The translations under genes were made by a program, and so were the position numbers. The notes under the pieces are model-generated. The model saw only the letters and a list, made by a program, of their open reading frames with translations, made no database searches and had not been told where the DNA came from. Below are positions 1 through 7,293 of a DNA stretch of 64,000 nucleotides, in pieces. The stretch's first letter is position 1. Every line of letters begins with the position of its first letter. Origin of the DNA: Ruania albidiflava DSM 18029 (lineage in GTDB: Bacteria > Actinomycetota > Actinomycetes > Actinomycetales > Beutenbergiaceae); NCBI RefSeq assembly GCF_000421225.1, contig NZ_ATWL01000007.1:62001-126000 (forward strand). The letters are read 5' to 3'.

Positions 1-988
1 CGAGGAGCTGATCGCCGGCGGGCAGGTAGATGCGGTGATCACCACGCTGCCGCACTACGACCACCCGGCGGTGGCGATAGCGGCGCTGGATGCCGGGCTG
101 CACGTGCTGGTGGAGAAGCCCGCCGCGGTCTACACCAAGCAGGTCCGCGAGCTGATCGAGGCTGCCGAGGCGAAGCCGGAGCTGACGTTCGCCATCATGT
201 TCAACCAGCGCACCAACCCGCTGTACCGGCGGATCAAGGAGATCATCGACGCTGGGGAGATCGGTGCGATCCGGCGCAGCACCTGGACGATCACCACCTG
301 GTGGCGCCCGCAGGGCTACTACGAGCAGTCCGCCTGGCGGGCCACATGGGGCGGTGAGGGCGGGGGAGTGCTGGTGAACCAGGCGCCGCACCAGCTCGAC
401 CTGTGGCAGTGGATCTGCGGGGTGCCGAAGTCCGTGTTCGCCAAGGCCGGGTTCGGCTTCCGCCGGGACATCGCCGTGGAGGACGAGGTCACCGCCGTGG
501 CCGACTACGGCGACGGTGTGACCGGTGTGTTCATCACCGCCACCCACGACCTCGTCGGCACCGACAGGTTCGAGATCCTCGGCGACCGGGGCAAGATTGT
601 GGTCGACGGGTCGAGCGTGGCCACCGTGACCCGGCTCAGCCAGGACGAGGTGGACATCTCGGCGTCGATCGCCCCCGAGGACGTGCGCAAGATGTTCCGC
701 GGCGAGATGCATCTGGAGCAGTACCAGGAGACTGAGGAGATCTCCTTCGACTCCGCCTGGGGCTCTCAGCACGGGGAGGTGCTGCGCAACTTCGCCGCAC
801 ACATCCTCGACGGCGAACCTCTCCTGGCTCCCGGAGCGGACGGGATGCACGGGGTCCGGTTGGCCAACGCCATCCACCTGTCCGCCTGGCTCGGCAAGGA
901 GGTCCCGATCGACTTCGACGAGGAGCTCTACCTGGCTGAGCTGAACCAGCGGATCCGGGCGGAAGGAACGTTCCCCGAGCGGAGCTGA
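1..988 (+). CDS. Gfo/Idh/MocA family oxidoreductase (5' truncated)
   Basis: The frame is open from base 2 to the TGA at 986-988, so the first part of the gene (the GxGxxG dinucleotide-binding start) lies outside the window; 328 residues are visible. The EKP motif (LVEKPAAVY), the following WR...GGGVLVNQAPHQLDL stretch and the alpha/beta C-terminal domain are typical of NAD(P)-dependent sugar or inositol dehydrogenases. Such enzymes oxidise sugar or cyclitol hydroxyls in the cytosol. The substrate cannot be read from sequence. A second member of the family lies at 33654-34694. A GTG at 35 is in frame, but the homology clearly continues upstream of it. Confidence 0.9.
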   Translation, partial: EELIAGGQVDAVITTLPHYDHPAVAIAALDAGLHVLVEKPAAVYTKQVRELIEAAEAKPELTFAIMFNQRTNPLYRRIKEIIDAGEIGAIRRSTWTITTWWRPQGYYEQSAWRATWGGEGGGVLVNQAPHQLDLWQWICGVPKSVFAKAGFGFRRDIAVEDEVTAVADYGDGVTGVFITATHDLVGTDRFEILGDRGKIVVDGSSVATVTRLSQDEVDISASIAPEDVRKMFRGEMHLEQYQETEEISFDSAWGSQHGEVLRNFAAHILDGEPLLAPGADGMHGVRLANAIHLSAWLGKEVPIDFDEELYLAELNQRIRAEGTFPERS

Positions 989-1011
989 CCGATGGCGAGG
1001 ATGGCACCATC

Positions 1012-1125
1012 GTGCCGTGGCCACATGTAGCGCTCCTCCTGCCCGGGCTGCCGCTGGCTGCCATGGCCGCCGGCTGGCTGCTCAGCCGCTCCCGCCTGCC
1101 GGTCCGCCGCCGCGTGGCGAGCTGA
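1012..1125 (+). CDS. possible 37-aa single-span membrane peptide
   Basis: A GTG start at 1012 opens a 37-residue frame. A short N-terminus (MPWPHVA) is followed by a hydrophobic stretch (about residues 7-24) and a basic tail (SRSRLPVRRRVAS), the layout of a one-pass membrane microprotein with positive-inside topology. A purine stretch (gcgagg) lies about 12 nt upstream. It sits alone in the 207-bp gap between the oxidoreductase and the disulfide reductase. No family recognised; it may be a chance frame in GC-rich DNA. Confidence 0.3.
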   Translation: MPWPHVALLLPGLPLAAMAAGWLLSRSRLPVRRRVAS

Positions 1126-1195
1126 GCTCCCAAGTGGCCGACCTCCCGTTCCCGCGTGACGATCGAGGGGTGAGCACACGACGAAGGGAAGGGCC

Positions 1196-2581
1196 ATGAC
1201 CGAGCGAGCAGACGTCGTCGTGATCGGGATGGGGCCGGGCGGGGAGCACCTCGCTGGCGAGCTGGCTGCCGACGGGCTGGACGTGGTGGGCATCGAGGCG
1301 AACCTGGTCGGCGGGGAGTGCCCCTACTACGGCTGCATCCCGACGAAGATGATGATCCGGTCGGCTGACGCGCTCGCCGAGGCACGGCGGGTGAACGAGG
1401 TGGCCGGCCAGGCCGAGGTGCACCCGGACCTGTCCCCGGTCGCCACCCGCATTCGCGACGAGGCCACCACCGACTGGGACGACTCCGTAGCCGCCGACCG
1501 GTTCGTGAGCCAGGGCGGGCGGCTGGTGCGCGGCCATGGCCGCCTCCTTGCCCCACGCACGGTGCAGGTAGGTGGCGAACAGATCCACACACGCCGCGCC
1601 GTCGTGCTGAACACCGGCACCGCCCCGGCGATCCCGCCGATCCCGGGCCTGGAGGACGTGCCCTACTGGACCAACCGGGACGCGGTCCGCGCCACCACCG
1701 CCCCGGAGTCGATGGTGGTGCTCGGCGGCGGGCCGATCGGGGCGGAGCTCGCGCAGGCGTTCGCCCGGTTCGGCACCCAGGTCACTGTGGTGGAGATGGC
1801 CGACCGATTGCTGCCCGGGGAGGAGCCCGCGGCGAGCGAGGTGCTCGCCGAGGTGTTCCGGGTCGAGGGCATCGAGGTGCTCACCGGTGACGGCGCATCC
1901 TCCGTGCGTAGCGACGGCGAGGTGCTCACGGTGATGGTCGGTGAGCGGGAGCTGCACGCGGAGCGGCTACTGGTGGCCGCCGGCCGGGACCTGGGACTGG
2001 ACCGGCTCGGGCTGGAAACCCTCGGCGTGGACACCTCCGGGCGCGCCGTGGCCGTGGACGAGTTCTGTCGGGTCATCGGCGGCGACGGTGAAGCGCTCGA
2101 GGCGCTGTACGCGATCGGGGACATGACCGGCGAGGGCGCGTTCACGCATGTGTCGATGTACCAGGCCGGCGTGGCCCTGGCGCACCTGCGCGGGGAGGAC
2201 ACCGAACCGGCCGAGTACCACGCGGTGCCTCGGGTGACCTTCACCGACCCGGAGGTCGGCGCCGTCGGGCTCACGCAGGCGCAGGCGCGGGAGCAGGGCA
2301 TCCCGGTGCGCAGCACGAGCGTGGCGGTGTCCCAGTCGTCCCGCGGCTTCATCCACGGGCCGGGCAACGACGGCGTGATCAGCCTGCTCGCGCACGCCGA
2401 GTCCGGGATGCTGCTCGGGGCCACGTCGGCCGGCCCGCGCGGGGGAGAGGTGCTCGGGCTGCTCACCGTGGCTGTGGCCCAGCGGCTCAGCGTGCACGCG
2501 CTGAGCAGGATGATCTACGCCTTCCCCACCTTCCACCGGGCTGTGCTGGACGCGGCCCAACAGTGGCTCGCAGAAGCATGA
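1196..2581 (+). CDS. class I pyridine nucleotide-disulfide oxidoreductase (dihydrolipoamide dehydrogenase / mercuric reductase-like)
   Basis: A 461-aa FAD/NAD(P)H flavoprotein. The N-terminus has the FAD-binding VIGMGPGGEHLA loop and the redox-active disulfide in GGECPYYGCIPTK (Cys42 and Cys47). The second dinucleotide fold (VVLGGGPIGAELAQAF) is near residue 180, the FAD motif AIGDM near 305, and a C-terminal dimerisation domain follows. It has the fold of lipoamide dehydrogenases, but the canonical C-terminal His-x-His-Pro-Thr...Glu acid-base pair is replaced by YAFPTFHRAVLDA, so a true E3 function is doubtful. No 2-oxoacid dehydrogenase genes are nearby. The ATG follows a good GAAGGGAAGGG ribosome site. 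Confidence 0.85.
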   Translation: MTERADVVVIGMGPGGEHLAGELAADGLDVVGIEANLVGGECPYYGCIPTKMMIRSADALAEARRVNEVAGQAEVHPDLSPVATRIRDEATTDWDDSVAADRFVSQGGRLVRGHGRLLAPRTVQVGGEQIHTRRAVVLNTGTAPAIPPIPGLEDVPYWTNRDAVRATTAPESMVVLGGGPIGAELAQAFARFGTQVTVVEMADRLLPGEEPAASEVLAEVFRVEGIEVLTGDGASSVRSDGEVLTVMVGERELHAERLLVAAGRDLGLDRLGLETLGVDTSGRAVAVDEFCRVIGGDGEALEALYAIGDMTGEGAFTHVSMYQAGVALAHLRGEDTEPAEYHAVPRVTFTDPEVGAVGLTQAQAREQGIPVRSTSVAVSQSSRGFIHGPGNDGVISLLAHAESGMLLGATSAGPRGGEVLGLLTVAVAQRLSVHALSRMIYAFPTFHRAVLDAAQQWLAEA

Positions 2582-2636
2582 CCGGACCGGCGACGGTGTC
2601 GGCTGCGGCGCGGTCCGGGACCGAGAGTTCCCGGCC

Positions 2637-2642
2637 TACACT
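2637..2642 (+). promoter_or_regulatory. -10 hexamer TACACT, leaderless start for the Rieske gene
   Basis: TACACT (TANNNT) ends 7 nt before the ATG at 2650, placing the transcription start at or next to the start codon. This favours 2650 over the in-frame ATG at 2578, which would run into the preceding gene. Confidence 0.5.
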
Positions 2643-2649
2643 GGCGAGC

Positions 2650-3066
2650 ATGGTGCGCCCTGGAAGTTGCCTCGCTCGTCGTCAGGTACTGGCCGCCACC
2701 GGTGCCGGTGCTGGGCTGCTCGCGCTTGCTGCCTGCACCGAGGACCGCAACGCTGTGGACGCCCCGGAGGCGGGCGTGGTGCTGCTGAGCGTGAACGAGC
2801 TGGAGGTCGGTCAGGCGAAGGTGGTCACCACCAGCGACGGCGTCGAGGTCGCCGTGGTCCGTGAGGGCGAGCAGGAGGTGCGTGCGTTCAGCGCGATCTG
2901 CACCCACCAGGGCTGCACAGTGCGCGCCGAGGAAGAGGACCTGCACTGCCCGTGCCACGGGTCGAAGTTCGCGCTCACCGACGGGTCGGTGATCAGCGGG
3001 CCGGCCGAGGAACCGCTGCCGGAGTTCCCGGTGGGGATCCAGGACGGGAACGTCGTCACCCAGTAA
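2650..3066 (+). CDS. Rieske [2Fe-2S] lipoprotein with Tat-like signal
   Basis: 138 aa. The N-terminus carries a twin arginine (R10-R11 in ARRQVLAATGAG), a hydrophobic stretch and a lipobox LAAC with Cys29, so export by Tat followed by lipid anchoring outside the membrane is expected. The C-terminal Rieske domain has both ligand boxes: CTHQGC (C84, H86) and CPCHG (C100, H103), binding a 2Fe-2S cluster. Small actinobacterial proteins of this kind are annotated as QcrA-like or ubiquinol-cytochrome c reductase-like Rieske proteins, but no bc1 or oxygenase partner is adjacent. The electron partner is unknown; the flavoprotein just upstream is a possible but unproven candidate. Confidence 0.88.
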   Translation: MVRPGSCLARRQVLAATGAGAGLLALAACTEDRNAVDAPEAGVVLLSVNELEVGQAKVVTTSDGVEVAVVREGEQEVRAFSAICTHQGCTVRAEEEDLHCPCHGSKFALTDGSVISGPAEEPLPEFPVGIQDGNVVTQ

Positions 3067-3085
3067 CGTGCTCCCGGGCCCTGCG

Positions 3086-4537
3086 CTACTCCGGCTCCGG
3101 GGCGTTCGCCTCGAGGAAGTGGTACACCTCGGTGTCGTCCACCCCGGGAAACCTTCCGGCGGGCAACGGGCCGAGGATCTGGGCATGGGAGACGGCACTC
3201 GGCCAAGACGCCTGCTGCCAGCGCTCGCTGAGTGCTTCGTCCGGGAGCCGGCAGCAGCTCTTCTCCGGGCAGGTGGAAGTGGCCCGGCGCTTGGTCTCCC
3301 GGCCGCGGAAGTGCTTCGCGTGCGCGAACGGTACCCCGAGGGTGATGGAGAACTCACCGGAGTCGGTAGCCCCGGTCTGCGTGGAGCACCAGAAGGTCCC
3401 CTTCGCCGTGTCCGTGTACTGGTGGAACTCGGTGGTGCGGGTGCGCCGGGCGAACGCGGTCCGGGCGGCCCAGTGCCGGCACACCGGTTGCCCCTCGATC
3501 GCACCGGTGACGTCGGCGGTGAACGTGACCCCGTCGTTCTCGTATCCCTTGAACAGGGCGCCGTCCTCGTTCACCCGCAGGTAGTGCACCGGCAGGTCCA
3601 GGTGCGAGGTGGCCAGGTTGGTGAACCGGATCGCCGCGAAGTCGTGCGTGACGCCGAACGCGTCCCGGAAGTCTTCGATCGCCAAGTCCTTCGCCCGCAG
3701 CCGTGGCTGGAGGAACTCCAGTGCTGCGCTGCGCGGGATCAGGCAGGTGGCGGCGAAGTAGGCGATCTCCATCCGCTGGTGCAGGAAGTCGCCATAGCTG
3801 GTGGGTTGGGTGTGCCCGAGCAGCCGGTGCCCGATCGCCTGCAGCGCTAAGGAACGCAGACCGTGACCGCCGGGGATGGAGGCCGGCGGCAGGTAGATTC
3901 GGCCGTTCTCCAGGTCGGTGACAGTCCGGGTGGAGTGCGGCAGGTCGGGCACGTGGATGATCTCGAAGCCGAGTGAGCGGGCCAGGGTGGAGACAGTGGA
4001 GTGGGTGAGCGCCCCGGAGATGTACCCCGCCTTGCGGATCACCTCCTCACCGAGCTCCTCGATCTCTGGTAGGTAGTTGTTCGCCGCCCGCATCGCCAGG
4101 CGCATCTTGGTGTTTGCCCGCCGAGCTTCTTCCGGGGTGGCGATCGCCTCAGCGGCACGGCGGGCCAGCTCGCGGTGCAGCGCGACCAGGGACTCCAGCA
4201 CCGGGATCGGCAACGACTTCGTGGGGCGTACCGCCGGGGCTCCGAGCGCCGCGAACAGCGGGGATGACTGCGCGCGGTGCAGCTCGATCTCCAGGGCCGC
4301 CCTCCGGTCCGGGGGAGGTGCGGACTCCAGCAGCTCAGCCGCTGTGGTGCCCAAGGTGGCGGCGATCGACTGCAGCAGCGACAGCCGTGGTTCCCGTCGT
4401 CCGTTCTCGATGTGGGACAGCTGGCTGGCGGTGGTACCGGTCGCCTCGGCGAGCTGGGCGAGGGTGAGGTCGCCGCGGGTGCGGAAGTGTCGGATGCGCT
4501 TGCCGAGGGTGACCGGGTCGGTGCGCTCGTCAGCCAT
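3086..4537 (-). CDS. XRE-family acyl-CoA/acetate metabolism regulator (RamB/PrpR/ScfR type)
   Basis: 483 aa. An N-terminal Cro/C1 helix-turn-helix (about residues 11-65, LAQLAEATGTTASQLSHIENGRREP), a central region with the IrrE/metallopeptidase-like fold (ALQAIGHRLLGHTQPT) and a C-terminal short-chain fatty acyl regulator domain give the architecture of RamB and PrpR. Those control acetate, glyoxylate or propionate metabolism. The C-terminus has clustered cysteines (PVCRHW, FWCST, STCPEKSCC), comparable to the region where PrpR binds an Fe-S cluster. I chose ATG 4537 rather than an upstream TTG because a -10 box (TATCGT) lies 6 nt before it. It is divergent from pckG, its likely target. Confidence 0.88.
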   Translation of the reverse strand: MADERTDPVTLGKRIRHFRTRGDLTLAQLAEATGTTASQLSHIENGRREPRLSLLQSIAATLGTTAAELLESAPPPDRRAALEIELHRAQSSPLFAALGAPAVRPTKSLPIPVLESLVALHRELARRAAEAIATPEEARRANTKMRLAMRAANNYLPEIEELGEEVIRKAGYISGALTHSTVSTLARSLGFEIIHVPDLPHSTRTVTDLENGRIYLPPASIPGGHGLRSLALQAIGHRLLGHTQPTSYGDFLHQRMEIAYFAATCLIPRSAALEFLQPRLRAKDLAIEDFRDAFGVTHDFAAIRFTNLATSHLDLPVHYLRVNEDGALFKGYENDGVTFTADVTGAIEGQPVCRHWAARTAFARRTRTTEFHQYTDTAKGTFWCSTQTGATDSGEFSITLGVPFAHAKHFRGRETKRRATSTCPEKSCCRLPDEALSERWQQASWPSAVSHAQILGPLPAGRFPGVDDTEVYHFLEANAPEPE

Positions 4538-4543
4538 GAATTG

Positions 4544-4549
4544 ACGATA
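4544..4549 (-). promoter_or_regulatory. -10 box of the RamB/PrpR-like regulator
   Basis: Read on the minus strand, TATCGT ends 6 nt before the ATG at 4537, so transcription should begin at the start codon (leaderless). The expected -35 region, about 17 nt further upstream, falls on the palindrome at 4566-4578. Confidence 0.5.
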
Positions 4550-4565
4550 CGGCAACTTATGTAGA

Positions 4566-4578
4566 AATTGCAGCAATT
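4566..4578. promoter_or_regulatory. perfect 13-bp palindrome, candidate operator between ramB-like gene and pckG
   Basis: AATTGC-A-GCAATT is a perfect 6-1-6 inverted repeat in an AT-rich patch of otherwise very GC-rich DNA. It covers the expected -35 region of the regulator and lies about 87 bp upstream of the pckG start. RamB/PrpR sites in other actinobacteria also contain TTGCA-type half-sites. It is inferred to serve autoregulation and pckG control. Confidence 0.5.
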
Positions 4579-4664
4579 CTCACCTTCAAGAGCGCGCGGA
4601 GATGCAGAAGAGTCCAGGTATCGCCTTGAGGAACCACGGCGACCATCGCGACGAAAGGCACCTC

Positions 4665-6569
4665 ATGCGCAGCGCCCTCGACCTGCAGGACCGCACCACG
4701 CCCGGCGCGGAGGCTTCGCACCAGAAACCACTGCCCACGCCGCACCGGAAACCGGGGCACACGCTGCCACGCGGTCTGGGTGCGGCGCGCGACTTCGTGG
4801 CCGAGGTGGCGGACCTGACCGAGCCGGATGCCGTCGTCTGGTGCGACGGCAGCGAGGTGGAGCGAGACCGGCTGAACGAGGAGCTGTGCGCGGCGGGCAC
4901 GTTCGTCCGCCTCGACCCGCAGCTGCGGCCCAGCTCCTTCCTGGCCCGCTCTGACCCGAAAGACGTCGCCCGGGTGGAGGCCGCGACGTTCATCTGCGCC
5001 GAGGACGAGGCGGACGCCGGACCCACCAACAACTGGCGCGACCCGGCGCAGATGCGCGCCGAGCTGGCGCACGTGTTCGCCGGGAGCATGCGCGGGCGCA
5101 CCATGTACGTGGTGCCGTTCTCCATGGGGCCGGTCGGGGGACCGACCGCCAAGGTGGGCATCGAGATCACGGACTCGCCATATGTGGTGGTGAGCATGCG
5201 GATCATGACCCGCATGGGTGAGGCGGCGCTGGCCCAGGTCGAGGCGGGCGACGAGTGGGTGCCCGCGGTGCACTCAGTGGGGATGCCGCTGGTGGGCGAT
5301 GACGGTTCGGAGCGCGCGGACGTGCCGTGGCCGTGCAACGAGACGAAGTACATCAGCCACTTCCCGCAGGACCGGGAGATCTGGTCCTACGGGTCCGGGT
5401 ACGGCGGCAACGCGCTGCTCGGGAAGAAGTGCTACGCGCTGCGGATCGCCTCGGCGCTGGCCCGGGACGAGGGCTGGCTCGCTGAGCACATGCTGCTCAT
5501 CCGGCTCACCCACGCCGACGGCCGGCGGTTCCACGTGGCGGCGGCGTTCCCCTCCGCCTGCGGGAAGACGAACCTGGCGATGCTGCGTTCGGCGCTGCCG
5601 GAGTGGACGGTGACCACGCTCGGCGACGACATCGTCTGGCTACGCCCTGGCGAAGACGGTCGGTTGTGGGCGATCAACCCGGAGGCCGGGTTCTTCGGGG
5701 TGGCACCGGGCACCGGGGTGCGGACCAACCCCACCGCCGTCGAGACGCTGACCCACGACGTCATCTTCACCAACGTGGCCCGCACCGATGACGGCGACGT
5801 GTGGTGGGAGGGTCTCACCCCCGAACCACCGGACCACCTGGTCGACTGGCTCGGCGAGGACTGGACGCCACAGGTTGCGGCTGAGACCGGCCGCCCTGCC
5901 GCGCACCCGAACTCGCGGTTCACCGTGTCGGCGGCGCAGTGCCCGATCATCGACCCGGACTGGGACGACGGTGCGGGAGTGCCGCTGGACCTCATCCTGT
6001 TCGGCGGCCGGCGCGCGACGAACGTGCCGCTGGTCACCGCCGCCAGGGACTGGGAGCACGGCGTGTTCTTCGGTGCCAGCATCTCCTCGGAGCGCACGGC
6101 AGCCGCCGAGGGGACGATCGGTGACATGCGCCGGGACCCGTTCGCGATGCTGCCGTTCTGCGGCTACAACATGGCCGACTACTTCGGCCACTGGCTCGCG
6201 GTCGGTGCGCAGCTGGGTGCCCGCGCGCCGCAGATCGCTGCCGTGAACTGGTTCCGGAAGGGGGCGGACGGCTCGTTCCTGTGGCCCGGGTTCGCCGAGA
6301 ACGCCCGCGTGCTGGACTGGCTGCTGCGGCTCGTCGAGGGCGAGGTGACCGGCAAACAGACGCCGCTGGGCCTGGCGCCGGCGGACGGTGAGCTGCACCT
6401 GCACGGCCTCGACCTCTCAGCTGAGGACCTGGCCGAGCTGGAACGCGTGGATCCAGCCGCCTGGCACGCTGAGGCGGACAGTATCGAGGAGTACTTCGTG
6501 CAGTTCGGCGACCGGCTGCCGGAGGCCCTGCGGGACCAGCTCGCCGCGCTGCGGGAGCGGCTCGGGTAG
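4665..6569 (+). CDS. pckG: phosphoenolpyruvate carboxykinase (GTP)
   Basis: 634 aa. The enzyme interconverts oxaloacetate plus GTP and phosphoenolpyruvate plus GDP and CO2, the first step of gluconeogenesis. GTP-class hallmarks are the kinase-1a loop [13 protein letters not shown] (about residues 295-307), the metal-binding [10 protein letters not shown], substrate-loop sequences ([19 protein letters not shown]) and the C-terminal [18 protein letters not shown] 4665 is chosen because a GAAAGG ribosome site lies 8 nt upstream; an upstream ATG at 4602 would add a non-conserved stretch. It stands divergent from a RamB/PrpR-like regulator, which fits acetate or fatty-acid responsive control. Confidence 0.96.
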   Translation: MRSALDLQDRTTPGAEASHQKPLPTPHRKPGHTLPRGLGAARDFVAEVADLTEPDAVVWCDGSEVERDRLNEELCAAGTFVRLDPQLRPSSFLARSDPKDVARVEAATFICAEDEADAGPTNNWRDPAQMRAELAHVFAGSMRGRTMYVVPFSMGPVGGPTAKVGIEITDSPYVVVSMRIMTRMGEAALAQVEAGDEWVPAVHSVGMPLVGDDGSERADVPWPCNETKYISHFPQDREIWSYGSGYGGNALLGKKCYALRIASALARDEGWLAEHMLLIRLTHADGRRFHVAAAFPSACGKTNLAMLRSALPEWTVTTLGDDIVWLRPGEDGRLWAINPEAGFFGVAPGTGVRTNPTAVETLTHDVIFTNVARTDDGDVWWEGLTPEPPDHLVDWLGEDWTPQVAAETGRPAAHPNSRFTVSAAQCPIIDPDWDDGAGVPLDLILFGGRRATNVPLVTAARDWEHGVFFGASISSERTAAAEGTIGDMRRDPFAMLPFCGYNMADYFGHWLAVGAQLGARAPQIAAVNWFRKGADGSFLWPGFAENARVLDWLLRLVEGEVTGKQTPLGLAPADGELHLHGLDLSAEDLAELERVDPAAWHAEADSIEEYFVQFGDRLPEALRDQLAALRERLG

Positions 6570-6587
6570 GCGCGACGGAGGTGGGCG

Positions 6588-7250
6588 TCAGGCGCGGGCG
6601 GCGCCGACCTCGGCGGCGACACGGGAGAGCACGTCGCTGAAGGTGTCAGCGCTCTGCGCACCGGAGACGCCGTACTGTCCCTCGAAGACGAAGAACGGCA
6701 CGCCGCGCACCCCCATCTGGCGGGCGTGGTTGAGGTCGCGCTGTACGTCGGTGGCGTGCCGGTCGGCGGCCAGGTCTGCCAGCAGCAGCTCCCGGTCCAG
6801 GCCGACCTCGGCGGCGAGGTCCGCAAGGGTGGCGTCACGTCCGATGTGCTGGCCCTCGGTGAAGTAGGCGCGGAACAGCCGCTCCAGCAGGGCGCCCTGC
6901 CGTCCGTGTTCGGCTGCGTGGTGCAGGGCCTCGTGCGCCCGAAGCGTGTTCGTGTGGCGGACAGTGTCGAAGTTGAACGTGACGCCGGCGGCTGCGCCGG
7001 TGGCGGTCACCTGTCCCAGCATCTGCTGCACCTGCTCGGTCGGCATCCCTTTGTGCTGCACGAGGAAGTCCACCTCGGAGCCTTCGTAGTCCACCGGGGT
7101 GTCCGGTGCGAGCTCGAAGGAGTGGTACCGGACGGTGACCTCACCGTCGTGCTTCTCGATGGCCTGGCCCAGCGTCCGGTTGCCGATGTAGCACCAGGGG
7201 CAGGCGATGTCGGACCAGACGTCCACGGTCAGCGATGGTGCAGCGCTCAT
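6588..7250 (-). CDS. DsbA-family FrnE-like oxidoreductase
   Basis: 220 aa. The N-terminal SDIACPWCYIG (Cys17 and Cys20) is the signature of the FrnE/2-hydroxychromene-2-carboxylate isomerase branch of the DsbA thioredoxin fold. The helical insert and C-terminal GVRGVPFFVFEGQYGVSGAQ (cis-Pro loop) are intact. There is no signal peptide, so it acts in the cytosol, probably in thiol-disulfide exchange or oxidative stress resistance. The start at 7250 removes a long Arg/Pro-rich extension that is non-conserved in character. It converges with pckG, 18 nt apart. Confidence 0.88.
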   Translation of the reverse strand: MSAAPSLTVDVWSDIACPWCYIGNRTLGQAIEKHDGEVTVRYHSFELAPDTPVDYEGSEVDFLVQHKGMPTEQVQQMLGQVTATGAAAGVTFNFDTVRHTNTLRAHEALHHAAEHGRQGALLERLFRAYFTEGQHIGRDATLADLAAEVGLDRELLLADLAADRHATDVQRDLNHARQMGVRGVPFFVFEGQYGVSGAQSADTFSDVLSRVAAEVGAARA

Positions 7251-7293
7251 GTGTGGTGCAACCCGAGCGGCGGTGCGGACATTCCGGTTGCGG

